Assembly: GCF_030272615.1 (NCBI RefSeq)
Contig: NC_081406.1
Span: 166,453,521-166,517,520, forward strand
From: Cryptomeria japonica
Taxonomy: Eukaryota; Streptophyta; Pinopsida; Cupressales; Cupressaceae
Direction of reading: 5' to 3'
DNA: 64,000 bases
This document shows, piece after piece, positions 27,001-39,000 of this stretch (position 1 is its first letter; each line of letters opens with the position of its first letter). The notes below the pieces were generated by a model. That model worked only from the letters and a program-made list of their open reading frames with translations, searched no databases and was not told the origin of the DNA. Position numbers and translations under genes: made by a program.

Positions 27001-30000
27001 TCATGTTGACATTAATGGGGACTTAACTTATTCCTTCCCACTGGGCAGATCCATTAGGCAAGGCTACCCCTTGGCCCTGCCCTATTTGTTATTGCCTAGG
27101 AAGCTCTCTTCTCTGCTTTGAGAACTCTAGTTGCTTGGCCCCAAAGTACTTGGTATTAATCTTCCTAATGATCCTCTCTTGCTTAATATTTAGTTTGTCG
27201 ATAACACTACTTTATTTCCTTCCCCCAACAAAGACAATATAACTTGTCAAAAGGCTTGAGTTCTTTTGTTGTGCTTTTGGTTCTAAAGTTTGTGAGACCC
27301 AATTAGTACTATTAAGATGGTCAAACCTACTACCCGATTAGTTGGGATCAATTGGTTGGCAATGGGGTGGCTCTGGTAATATTTAGTTTGTCGATGACAC
27401 TACTTTATTTCCTTCCCCCAACAAAGACGATATAACTTGTCAAAAGGCTTGAGTTATTTTGTTGTGCTTTTGGTTCTAAAGTTTGTGAGACCAAATTAGT
27501 ACTATTAAGATGGTCAAACCTACTACCCGATTAGTTGGGATCAATTGGTTGGCAGTGGGGTGGCTCTGGGAAGATTGTGAGATACTTGGGCATTCTTTTT
27601 TCTATTTGCCCCTCTCCCCAATATGTGGAACTGGATGTACTCAAAGAATGAGAGGAAATTGAATAACTAGGATAGAAATTATCTCTCTTGCCGATAGGCT
27701 GTAGTCAAAAGATCTTCTCTTAATGCACCATATATTATGCTTTTGTGTGGTTTGTTGGCTGTTATTAAATTAATAATGTGCAGAAAACTATTAGGAAGTT
27801 CCTATGGTCCAATGGCAAATGTAAAAAGAAAAAGCATGCAGTTAGACTAATGCTACTTGAGAAACGAATTGGTAGGACTAGGTCTTAAAAATCTCAGGCT
27901 CTAGGGTATTGCACTTGCATCTAAATAGATTGTGAATTCATTAGATGGCAGTAGGCCCTGGAAAATTCTAGTGAGAAAAAAATAGTCCCTTATGAGTAAA
28001 TTGAGCAATTTTAAAACTTAGTTTACTTCAATATTTTTCAATAGATAAGTAATTTTCTTCGTTTTATTTTATTTTATATTTGTTTTTATTTTTTTTAAAT
28101 TATCTTTATAATTAAATAGCTATTAAACATTTTTTTTAAAACACTCTTTTATAGCTCTAGAAAACCTTATAATTATCATATCTTATTGCAAAAATTAATT
28201 GTGCATGATGAATTTAAAAGGAGGATATATATGAGAAGAAATGGTACACATAAACTTACAACATTTTAAGGCGTGTCAAATTTACAAGCGACTTTGGTAG
28301 CTGCCCATATAGCTCATTTGAAAATAAATCCCTATCCAACACAAAAGAATCGACATGGCTATTAAATTACTCCTCATAAATGAAAAAAGAAATTCATTAA
28401 TCAATGATTGCTCGTAAATTTTGAGATTCTTGTACTGATTTTAAAATTTTCTCCATAGTCTTTATGTATGTAATCAAGTCCCGATCTTACATTTTTTGTA
28501 AATATATGAGGTTCCCAAGTTCTTTTGGAATATGACCTGATAGATGATTCATGCCAAGTGACCTGAAATAAATAGATCAATTATTTCAAATGTAAAAATA
28601 TATGTAGTCTCCGTATATTTTTCTCAAATAATAAATTATTTCCTATATTATTATTCAAGAAGTAAAATCAAAAGAAAAATGACTACCAAAAATGTCATAA
28701 AAAAATTTATAGTATAAGAACTTACAAATTTTTTAAATAAGTCAAAGATCCAATTCTAGTGGTATTTGTCCATTGAGATGGTTATAACTAAAATCACTGC
28801 AAAAAACAACAAACACTAATATAAATATAAATCTAAAACAAAGTCATTTTAATTCTAAACATAAAAGAAATAACAAATCAAGTCATTAAAAAGATGTATA
28901 GATGACTAACATGAAGATCTATTAACATGACTTTTAACCAAAAACTAAATATAAGATTTATTAAGATATTTATTTAAATGTACATTAAATTCTCAAAAAT
29001 GAATAATTGACATTTGAATTGAAATGGAAAGAATCAAATATACAAGACAAAATATGCAAACTAATTTTAATTCACAATATTAATATACAGATATGACGAT
29101 AAATTGAAGTATAAAAAAATTTTAGATAAAAATTATTTTATTTTGAAATACTAAAATAAAAATAAAAATAAGGTTAAATAAGGAAAAGACTTAATATCCA
29201 TCCATCCTAATTTCATGCATCTTAAGTTGCTAAACATTGCATCGAAACTTGATGAAATTTTTTAGGTGTAGATATGTATGTGACTTAAGTGTGTAAACCT
29301 ATTGCTTTAGCCTCTGGGTAGTTACAACAATCATGAGATCAATCATTACATGCACAAAGGTCAAAGAGTGGTCATTTATAAGTGTCTATCGATACCCATG
29401 TATGAAGATCCCATTAACCATGTGCTATGACCACCAAAAATGTTGAACAACTCTTTTAATTAATATTATTAGTCTTGCATATGTGTATATATATCGGGAC
29501 AAAAATAAAATAAAAATATCGTGTCACCTAATTAAATCAAATTAAGGCATTAAATCTTTAAGGTGTCTTGTTTTTTGTTAGAAACACCATATTATGGATT
29601 CTTTTTAACATGGACTTCACTTCTATCAATATCCATTTTATAACATTTCAAGTCCAAATATTTAATGCCTTTTGCACCCATTGTAATACCTAGCCTTTCA
29701 TCCTAATTATTTTTCAACACATTCCTTCATGGCTACCACATTCTCCATCATTCCAAAAGCTTCTCAAATCTTCTCCACTCAATTGAAGTTGTTGACACAA
29801 GCATTATAGGTAACGACTTCCATCATTTCTCCCTCCAATTTCTCGTTACATGCTTATATACATACATAGTTATAATTGGAATTCACACACTTATATTCTT
29901 TTACATAGATTGTAATATAGGTGTCCACACACACATATAAGAGATAGATATGTACATGTGTGTGAGAGAGAGAACACAGACATATATAATAGTTATTATA

Positions 30001-33000
30001 GTTGATACGTGTGTATATATAGTTGATATATGTGAACAATTATATTCATATATGCACATTGTAATTCCAACATATTGTAGACAGTTTTTTTCTACAATAA
30101 TCTTGTCTTTCCTACAACATACCTGCATTTTGGTTTATTTATAATAAAACATATCAAAGCTTTATATTGATGGTTTCAAGCTCCTATTTGTGGTGCTTTT
30201 GAAAACAAATATATAGTTCAAAACTTATCTATTTAATTGCATTTCTTAACACAAGTGCATCATACTTAGACAACGAAACAAAAAATTGTCCTATGAACTT
30301 TTGTTTATTAACACACTACCACTATGGGGATCTTTTTCTCTAATGGCTACTATTGATGTGTTTTTTATGCACCTCGAACACAAAAAAAATACCAAGGTAT
30401 TCTATCCTCTTTTGAACAAAGAAACCTCATATGCTATACATCGTGATCAAATAAGATGACTCCAAGGTTTACAATGTGACTTAATTGCTTGGATAGACTA
30501 AGTGATATGATGTGATTTTGTTGGAATCACAAGGGGACTCATGTTTTGCTTTAACTCTGCTAGAACTTAAACTCTAACTAATCTTGCTTGAAAAGTAAAG
30601 GCCAAAAGAGATAGGGGTTTAGAAACTCTAATCTAATCCTAAGAACAATGATAACAATGGATGATGCTTTGATAGACGGATTCTATAATCAAGCTTTGCT
30701 TCACCATGCAAAAACAACTACGTAAAATTGGTGCAATCTTCTAAGGAATAACAAAGGGTTTTCATATCATGAACATTCATTCAAATACCCAAATTTGGCA
30801 CAATTCAACTTGTGCTTAATAAAGTTCAGACTAACCATACACTACAACTTACAATCAGAAAATTGCAATGGTATGAATGGGAATTCCATCAAGATATCAT
30901 CACATTTCTCCATTACAATCAATGACCTTTATCTAAACTTGAGAAGTGACAAGAAACCATGAAACATGTAGAAGTTGCACATAGAAATACACTATGCTTC
31001 AATGAAGATGATGTATTAAATTCAACAAGTCTTGGCAACAATTTTTTCTTTCCTCCTACTCTACTGCTAGTTCTAGTCTCTGACTATCTAATTACAAAAC
31101 TATTAACCCTTTATAATGGAAAACCAAGCCTTATATAGAAGTCTCATTACAATTCAATGGCTCGGCTCGATTCAAGAACAATGGCCAAGATTACATAATG
31201 AAACCCTAATTAGGGTTAGTTACAACCAACTCCCTTTGACCAATGAAATAATTACAGTATATTGGACGCATGCCCTTCTTTGAATTCTAACCAATAAGAG
31301 ATGAGATTAGGTACATAGAATAATATTTGATGAATCGCCATGTGTCATTTGCTCCATCCTTGAATGAGTATGATACATTGAACCTGGACATGTTGACTAG
31401 GAAGAACCTAATTGGCCAAATGATGACCAAATGCCCCCTTATTGTGCACAACATGTAAATGATCACAAAGTGTGATTGAGCAATATCTCTTGATACTTAA
31501 CATTTCCAATTGTCTAGTGTGATGTGGTGGATCATATTCCCAAATTGCATTATCTTGATCAAGTCGACCTTCTAACTTTGATTAACTCTTCTGAAACTAT
31601 CTTTCCTTGATCACATTTCACTTTCTATCTTGAAACTAATCCACCTCCTGGTGATGCATTATATCCTTCATCTTGAATTTCTTGTCTTGGATTGCTTCCT
31701 TGTACTAGCAATGATCTTTGATTTCTGAAGGAAATTCAAGATAATTGCAACATTGTTCTTTTTTGTCTCTTTCTTAAACATGTTGTCTTATTTCTTCACA
31801 ATGTCGATCCTTCTCACATAGCTGTAGTGTAGATGAGGTTTTGATGGCCTACCTTGTTACCACCTTACATCTTTGCCTTGTTGAATCTTCCACCATTGCT
31901 CTCCTTACATGATTTGATCTCTCTATGCAAAGTGTTTCTTCTTCGTCATGATGTCATGTTGTAGAGCTATCCATGAATTCCTCTTCATAGCATTGTTTGA
32001 GTTCCTCCGAGTGATAAAGTCCCTCATTCCACCTTCCATGTGCTTCATTCTTTTGCATCAAGCCTGATGAGACAAAGAAAACACTTTGAATAAATTTTGT
32101 AAATGAACTCCTAGGTTAGTGGAATACAAGAAATTAATGATAAAACAATGAGAATTGAACAACTTGCATTCCAAATTCAGCTTTTATTGAGAATCAGCCT
32201 TCAAGAATGCAATATAACAAATTACACCTTAAAATTTCCTACATTTCACCTCATAGGTCCTTCTAAAATCTTTTTCACTCACTATTTTCTACCAAATTAG
32301 ACCTTAATATAGTCTGATTTTTAACCTCAGAAATCTGGAAATTGCACTTTCAGTCTTGGAAAATGAAGCCTTCAGGTCTGTATATACATGATTTTGCTGT
32401 AAATATTAAATAATGATTGGTAATCTCCTCCAATAGCCGTCTCTTTGCAACCTCAACCATAAAAACCCTTATTATCATGAAGGCCTACTCCAATATAGGA
32501 CTTGCTGCTGGTAATATGCCTTAGAAATCACCTCTATTTTGTGGATTTATGAGACTCGAGGATAAACTTTGTTCGTCCAGCTCTCACCCAGCTTGAGCAT
32601 CAAGTCCCTTTTGTCATGGATTTTTGAAGGTCATGGACAAATTTGATCATTCCAATTCTTATGTGACTTGAGCCTCAAGATAGTAAAATTGTGGATTTTG
32701 GAGAGTGAAGGATAAAATTTGATCATCACCAAAAATCATGGATTTTGGAGAGTGAAGGATAAAATTTGATCATCATCAAAAATCATGGATTTTCCCAAGG
32801 CATGGATAAATTTGATCATCCTCCACGAAAGTTGTGGATTCCATGGACTTGTGGATTTTACTTGATTTCTCCATCAAAAGGTGAAGTTCATCCTCACCAT
32901 CCTCTCGATTTTCAATCTCGGAATTCTGGAAATGAATGCTCTTAGTAATCTGGAAAAGGTATTTAAGGTCTGGAAACGAATAAAAATGGTAGCAATAACA

Positions 33001-36000
33001 CCCAGATCTTCATGGAATTGGATTGAATTCTCCCTTAGTTGTGGCAATAATCTGCTCTTCTTCCTTCTAATTCTTGAATTCTGATTTCTATGAACACCTT
33101 TGCATCATATGATTAAAAACAATGGTGAAAAACTGCCTCAAAGCAGCCTCAAACGATGACCTAGAAGCCTGCTCCAAGTTTTCTACCACACATCTTCAGA
33201 TCTGCCACAACTCGGCCTTAATAATACCTCCAATTCGATTTGAAGGATGTCTGATTTTGACTTGATCCCAGGTCTGCTCTAACTTGGTCTGCTCTGCCTT
33301 TAATGCATTTGAATTTGAATTGAAATGAATGCTTCGTTGATGCCTCTTCCATCTTGTATTTATATGTTTTTCACTTAACTTTCAATCAGGTTGGTCCTCG
33401 AATAATGATTTCAATTTTAATTTTAAATTCCCTTCCAAAGATTGGATGAGAGAATGAGATCGGCCCTATTAGAATGCATACACGTTTTGATATCTTCTCT
33501 CCCCTCTTGCATACTCCACATTGAACACTCCATCCAACTCCGTGTTCATTCAAACTTGTTAAATGTACTTGTAAATTTGCAGATTTCTCAAGTTCGTGGA
33601 TTTTGTTTGGGCATGGATTTTAGGAGGTCGTGGATTCTGCCTGGGCGTGGATTCTAGGAGGTCGTGGATTCCTTGACATCATGGACAAATTCGATCACAT
33701 CTCCTCAAATCGTGGATCTCACCAAGTGAAGGATCAGATTATTGCAAGGTTGATTTGAGGCAGACTCTCCTTGACAAAGCCACTCTAAGCATTAACTCAC
33801 CATAATCATGTATTTTGCCTAACCCTTGAAAGATTGATCACCCCATCTTAGGCATCAAGTCACTAAAGTTGTGGATTTTAAGCACTATGTACAAATTCAG
33901 TAACCCTCAAGAAAGTCGTGGATTTCTTGACCTCATGGAATCTTTAGTTGCACCTAAACTTCATCTCTCATCTTCAGTTATAATCTCCTTGAAATCGACT
34001 CATCATCCACTTAGGCTTTGATCAATACTTGCTTCATCATTCTGCCTTTAAGACGCCCTACTTGCTTTGAGGATTATTCATCTATCAAAGAACCCATGCC
34101 TTGACTTAGCCTAAAGGTTGCATTGTGAAACCTTGTTCAATGAAGATCTTAACTCCCATCTAACACTTAAGCACTAAAGCTGAGAAAACTCCAAACTAAC
34201 CTCACGAGAGACCTGATTGTTGCCCAACTACTTAAGACTCCTATGACTACCAAAAAAGTGGGTTCCCCATTTGCAATGGGGCAATGTGCAATTAAGTCAC
34301 AACAGCTACTACTTGGATTAATTACAGTCTAGGTATGCAATTGTATATGTATTTTATCATTATGTAAACATGTTTTAATAGATATTTACAAATTTTTAGT
34401 TGTCCATGTATAGAATTCTGTTGGATCCTCAAACTTTCATTGTTGGGATATTTTGATGTTTGTACATTACTACTCAGATTATATAATTTCTATTTGCAGG
34501 CATGCAAGAATGGTAAGAGTTTTATAAAGCATCTCATATTGTGAGCAATCAATGCAAGTAAATTCTTGTTTTTATTGTTCTTTCCATTCTTAAAATATTT
34601 TATGCAAAATTGATCATAGTTGTATTTAAAATGATAATTTATGATATATCCTATTGCAAGTTGTTAAGAATTCATATTTATATGGGTTTGTTATTTGTGA
34701 TAGCTTTGTTAATATTATAATATCTCCTATACAGGATAATATAATATTATTAGATGTACAAGAGATTATTGGTATACGACTTGTTGAAACAACTCATATT
34801 ATTAGAAATTGGTTCCTATAATGTAGGTAATTAAACTCCTATATAAATGTGTGGTATGAGTTGAAAGAGTATAAAATAGAATAATATAGTAATAGTATTA
34901 TGTAATTGCATTTCAGCAAATTCACGAAAACCAATATGGTATCAAATTACTACTGGAGTGTAATTTCCTCATGAGAGTACCTAGGAAGATGTGAGTATGT
35001 GAGATTTAATTTCTATAGGATAATGTGTTGATTGTTAAGGGGAGTTAAAAAATTTGTATGTTTTCTGACCTTTTTATGTGGAGACTTCAAAATTTAACAA
35101 GATAAAGAATGGGAAGCATGGATTAAAAGTTAGTAGACCATCCAAAGCTTGACAAGGGGAAGCTTTCATTATTTTGGACAGATGGGGCAAAGAGATGCCC
35201 AATCAATACAATTGCATTCATGTTGTCAACACACCTGCAATGGATTCACTCAAAAAGCGATCTCAGATGAAATAAATCTTAATAAAACCTCATGGACCTG
35301 CAATTGGACTCTCTATAGAAGATGACCTGGGCAACAGTGAATTACGAAACAACACCTTTGGAACTGGAAGGGTATTTGCTTAAGGGGCTAAACTAGTATA
35401 TTTTGCTCTTGAATCAAGAAAACTCTACAACAGGGAAGGGTTCAAGTACATCAAGGAATGCTTTGAAATAGGCACACTTCATTTCATTGACCTTTTGAGT
35501 GATGGCAGTGTTCATTCATGATTAGATTAGTTGTAGTTTCTTTTGAAAGGGTCTGGTCTAGGAATGGTGCCAAAAGAATATGGGTACATTTCATCACTAA
35601 TGGTCATGACTCTCTTGATGGATCTAGTGTTGGTTTTGTTGAGACATTAGAGAAATGTATTATTGAGCTACGTAAAGAGGGTGTTTATGCATAAATTGCC
35701 TCTAGTGGTCGTTGCATGTATGCTATAATGGATTGTTCTGAGAATGATTGCGGTGTAGTCAAGCAAGGTTGGGTTGCGTGGGTTCTACTGGACTGGCTTT
35801 TGTGAAGAAGTATGACAATGTGGAAGCAATTATACTTACTATATATGCAGATGGAACCACAGCTTTTCTGCCTCTGTTCTTAGATTTAATGAGCACTAAC
35901 ATTATACTGAAGAAAATCAATATTGCATCAACTTAAAACTGAGCTGTATGCAAAGCTGTTTATATAGGAAAAACTTAAGTTACATAACAATAACCGCGAA

Positions 36001-39000
36001 CTGTTTATATAGACTACAACACAACTAAGAAAAGAAAAAATCTAAAAACTAAAAACTAAAACAAAGCTTAATGCAGTTTGTTATTAAAGAAAAAATTGTA
36101 AACAAAAAATACTTTTTTCCAACACATCATTCATATGTTCAATCTCCCCTGAATGGTCAATGGAGGTGAGTCCCAACTGATGTTTGAAGGTGATAAAAGT
36201 TGTAGAAAGAATCTAGGTGAAGATATTAGCAACTTGATCAGATAAAGGACAGAACTGTAATTCCACTTTCCTATCTTGAACAAATCACGAATTAAGTGAT
36301 GGAGAATCCCTACGTTTCAATCTAGCATGAAACAGTAGATTTTTTATCATTGAAATAGTGTTGTTGTTATCACATTAAATGGTTTTTTGATATTCCTGAA
36401 TCAAATGAAGATACTCTAATCCTCTTTGAACCCATATGACTTGACAACTTGCTGCTACTGCTCCAATATATTCTGCTTTTGTGGAAGAGAGAGCCGCAGT
36501 TGCCTGTCTTTTATAGCTCCCAAAGATAGCTCCAAAACAAAATGAGAAAACATAACCAGATGTGGATTTTATATCATCCATTGAACCACCCAATCAGAAT
36601 CTATGTAACCAGCTAGCTCAAACTTGTTAGTGAAGGAGTAATGAATGCCAAAATTTTGTTTACCACTCACATATCGAAGGATCTTTTTTGCAGCATGCCA
36701 ATGAATCTGATGTGGATCTTGCATGAACCGAGATATGAGGCTCACAATATACCTAATATCAATTCTAGTAGTAGTGAGGTACATGAGGCTCCCTACCAAA
36801 CTTCTATACAAGGTTTCATCTACCTTGGAACTTGCATCTTCCTTAGTTAATTTTTCACCAAGAGCTATAGGGGTGGCAATTGGAGTGCATGACATCATTC
36901 TAAACCTCTTCAATAAATCAGCTACATATTTGGTTTGAGAAATAAATATACCTTTAGATTGTTGTTGCACCTCCAAACCAAGAAACTAATGCATGAGTCC
37001 TATTGTGACGTTGTCACACATCGCCCCATTGCAAATGGGGACCCCTACGTTTTTTAGCTTTCTAGGCTAGTTGTCTTGGTTTAGTCATTTGGTAATGTCT
37101 TTTTCTGTTAGCCTTTTACTTGAGGAGGTGTAGTACCTTAGGTTTTCAAGTGGTGGTTAAGCCATGTCTCTCTCTTTTAGGTAGAATTAAGGTCAATGTA
37201 GCTTTTCAATTCATTAGCAATGGATGGTGTATGATGATCATTTCATTTGATCAACATCATCAGAGATATAAATGATAGGGATAAGTGTGGAGGTCAGTCA
37301 TGAGAATTGAGATGTTTAATGAATGCCAATCAAGATGAAATCATAGGCAATCATGAAGAGGCTTTGTTGATGATAATGGACCCTTTAGAGTGGATAAAGT
37401 GATTGCTGCAATAAAAATTGAACAAGTGAGGCTATTGTTAGTGACCCCTTAGATCCCCGCCTTGCCTTATTACTACTGTCAGTGACCCCCAAAAAGTCTG
37501 ACCTTGCCCCTCCTAGCACTTCCACTTGAATTCAAAATCTCCGACCTGCCTTGAGGTCATTTCCAGTTGCCTACCCAAAGTCCGATCAGGTTGGGAGACT
37601 CATGAATTTGGTGAGATCAATGTTTCTTGAAGTCAATATCTTAGAGTTTTGGAGCTAAACATATTTGAAATGGATGAAGTTGCAGAAGGTAAGTGGAACT
37701 GTGGAAGCATGTTAAAATGCTGAGTGAGTAAGATGAACTCATACTTGGTGTCACTTCCACTTCCCCTCAAAATCTTCGACCTACCTCTTGACCATTTCCA
37801 CTTACACCCCAAAACCACGACGTCATTTGAAGACTTCCAGTAAGGGGTGAAAACCCCGACCACTTTGTGGTCACTGTCAATGCCACCTCAAAAGTCCGAA
37901 CTACTTGTTACCACTGCCAGTTCTGAAATCTACGACCAGCCCTAGGTCACTTCCAATTGGTGTCTAAAAGTACGACCTAAGGAGTGAAAATCAATGATGA
38001 ACGAATGTACTGCTGTCTCAATGCCTCGAAGGACATTAGCTTGCCTTGATGAAAAGGATATGAATAATTCAGAAGTTCGATCAAGCAAAGGACTGATTTG
38101 ATGAAGAGGTCAAAATGTGATTAAGATCATTAAGGATCAACACTTCCACTTACCCCCTAAATCTCTGACCTACTTGGCATGCTCACTTCCAGTGGATGGT
38201 CAAATCCACGACCATACTTAGTCATTTCTAGTCAGAGTCAAAAGGCATGAACTCATTACATGACTTCCAGTTGGGCTCTAAATCCACAAACTTCATGGTA
38301 ACTTCCACTTCAAGGCTAAATCCCCGACCTACTTGTCATTACTGTCAGTGCACCTTGAAAAGCCCAACCAAGATGAGCAAGTCCTTATGCTTGGCAAAAT
38401 GAGCATTGGTTGAGATGAATGCTTAAAGTTTTGAGACATAATGATGCTTGAAGTGGGTGAAATCTTCTAGCAGTGAGTGGAAAGGTCTTGAGCAAGTAAA
38501 GTTAACATTCTGGAGTCACTTCCTCTGACCCTCTAAATCCACAATCACTTCCATTGGAAGACTAAATCCACGAATTACAGGGAGAACTGTCAGTGAGGGG
38601 TCAAATCCACGACTTGTCACAAGCTACTGTCAGTGACCCCTGGAATCCCCAACCACTGTCAGTGGATGTTCAAAACCCTGACCAAGCCCAGTGTACTTCT
38701 AGTGACCTTCTAAAAGCCCAACCTAAGCGGCAAAGACCTCCAAACATAGAAATCAGACCTAAGGAAAGGGTAATCAATTGAGAGGTGAAACAATTCTGAT
38801 TCGAACAAATTTCATCAGCAAAGTGATAGCCGCTAGGTCTGATACTTTATTTTTCAAGAATTTTCAGTCCTAGAACAGAATTTCCAGATCTGAAACAAGA
38901 TTTCAGAGGAGTAGCAACCTGAAAAGGACATTTCCAGATTTAGGAAGAGGGCTTGCAAAGCACATTTAATGGTGTTTTGGTGTTATTCATAAACAGTGAT

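Larger units (their letters stand above)
30351..34304 (-). mobile_element. Giant solo LTR C (3.95 kb), no U3 ORF
   Basis: On the minus strand it starts TGTTGTGAC at 34304 and ends CACATCAATA at 30351, with perfect GCTAC duplications. It has the family hairpin (34265-34281), a repeat leader (32520-34010), an acceptor-like site at 32064, a palindrome AACCCTAATTAGGGTT (31202-31217), a TATA box (31130-31137) and a 786-bp end segment closest to that of D. Between acceptor and TATA there are about 900 bp without a long frame. This stretch is homologous to the middle of D (CTTGAATTTCCTTCAGAAAT near 31740 in element sense). Confidence 0.85.

Noticed and set aside
12152-28796. Separate small LRR genes at 12 kb and 28 kb
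   Set aside because: Exon order, phase, strand and family landmarks fit one gene together with the exons at 57.7-58.5 kb.
29854-30144. Overlapping Tyr/Cys/Ile-rich frames on both strands
   Set aside because: Produced by TATATA, ACACAC and GTGTGT simple-sequence DNA.
32881-33657. Open frames at 32881-33084 and 33442-33657
   Set aside because: They are in the repeat leader of LTR C and antisense to it, with no protein motif.
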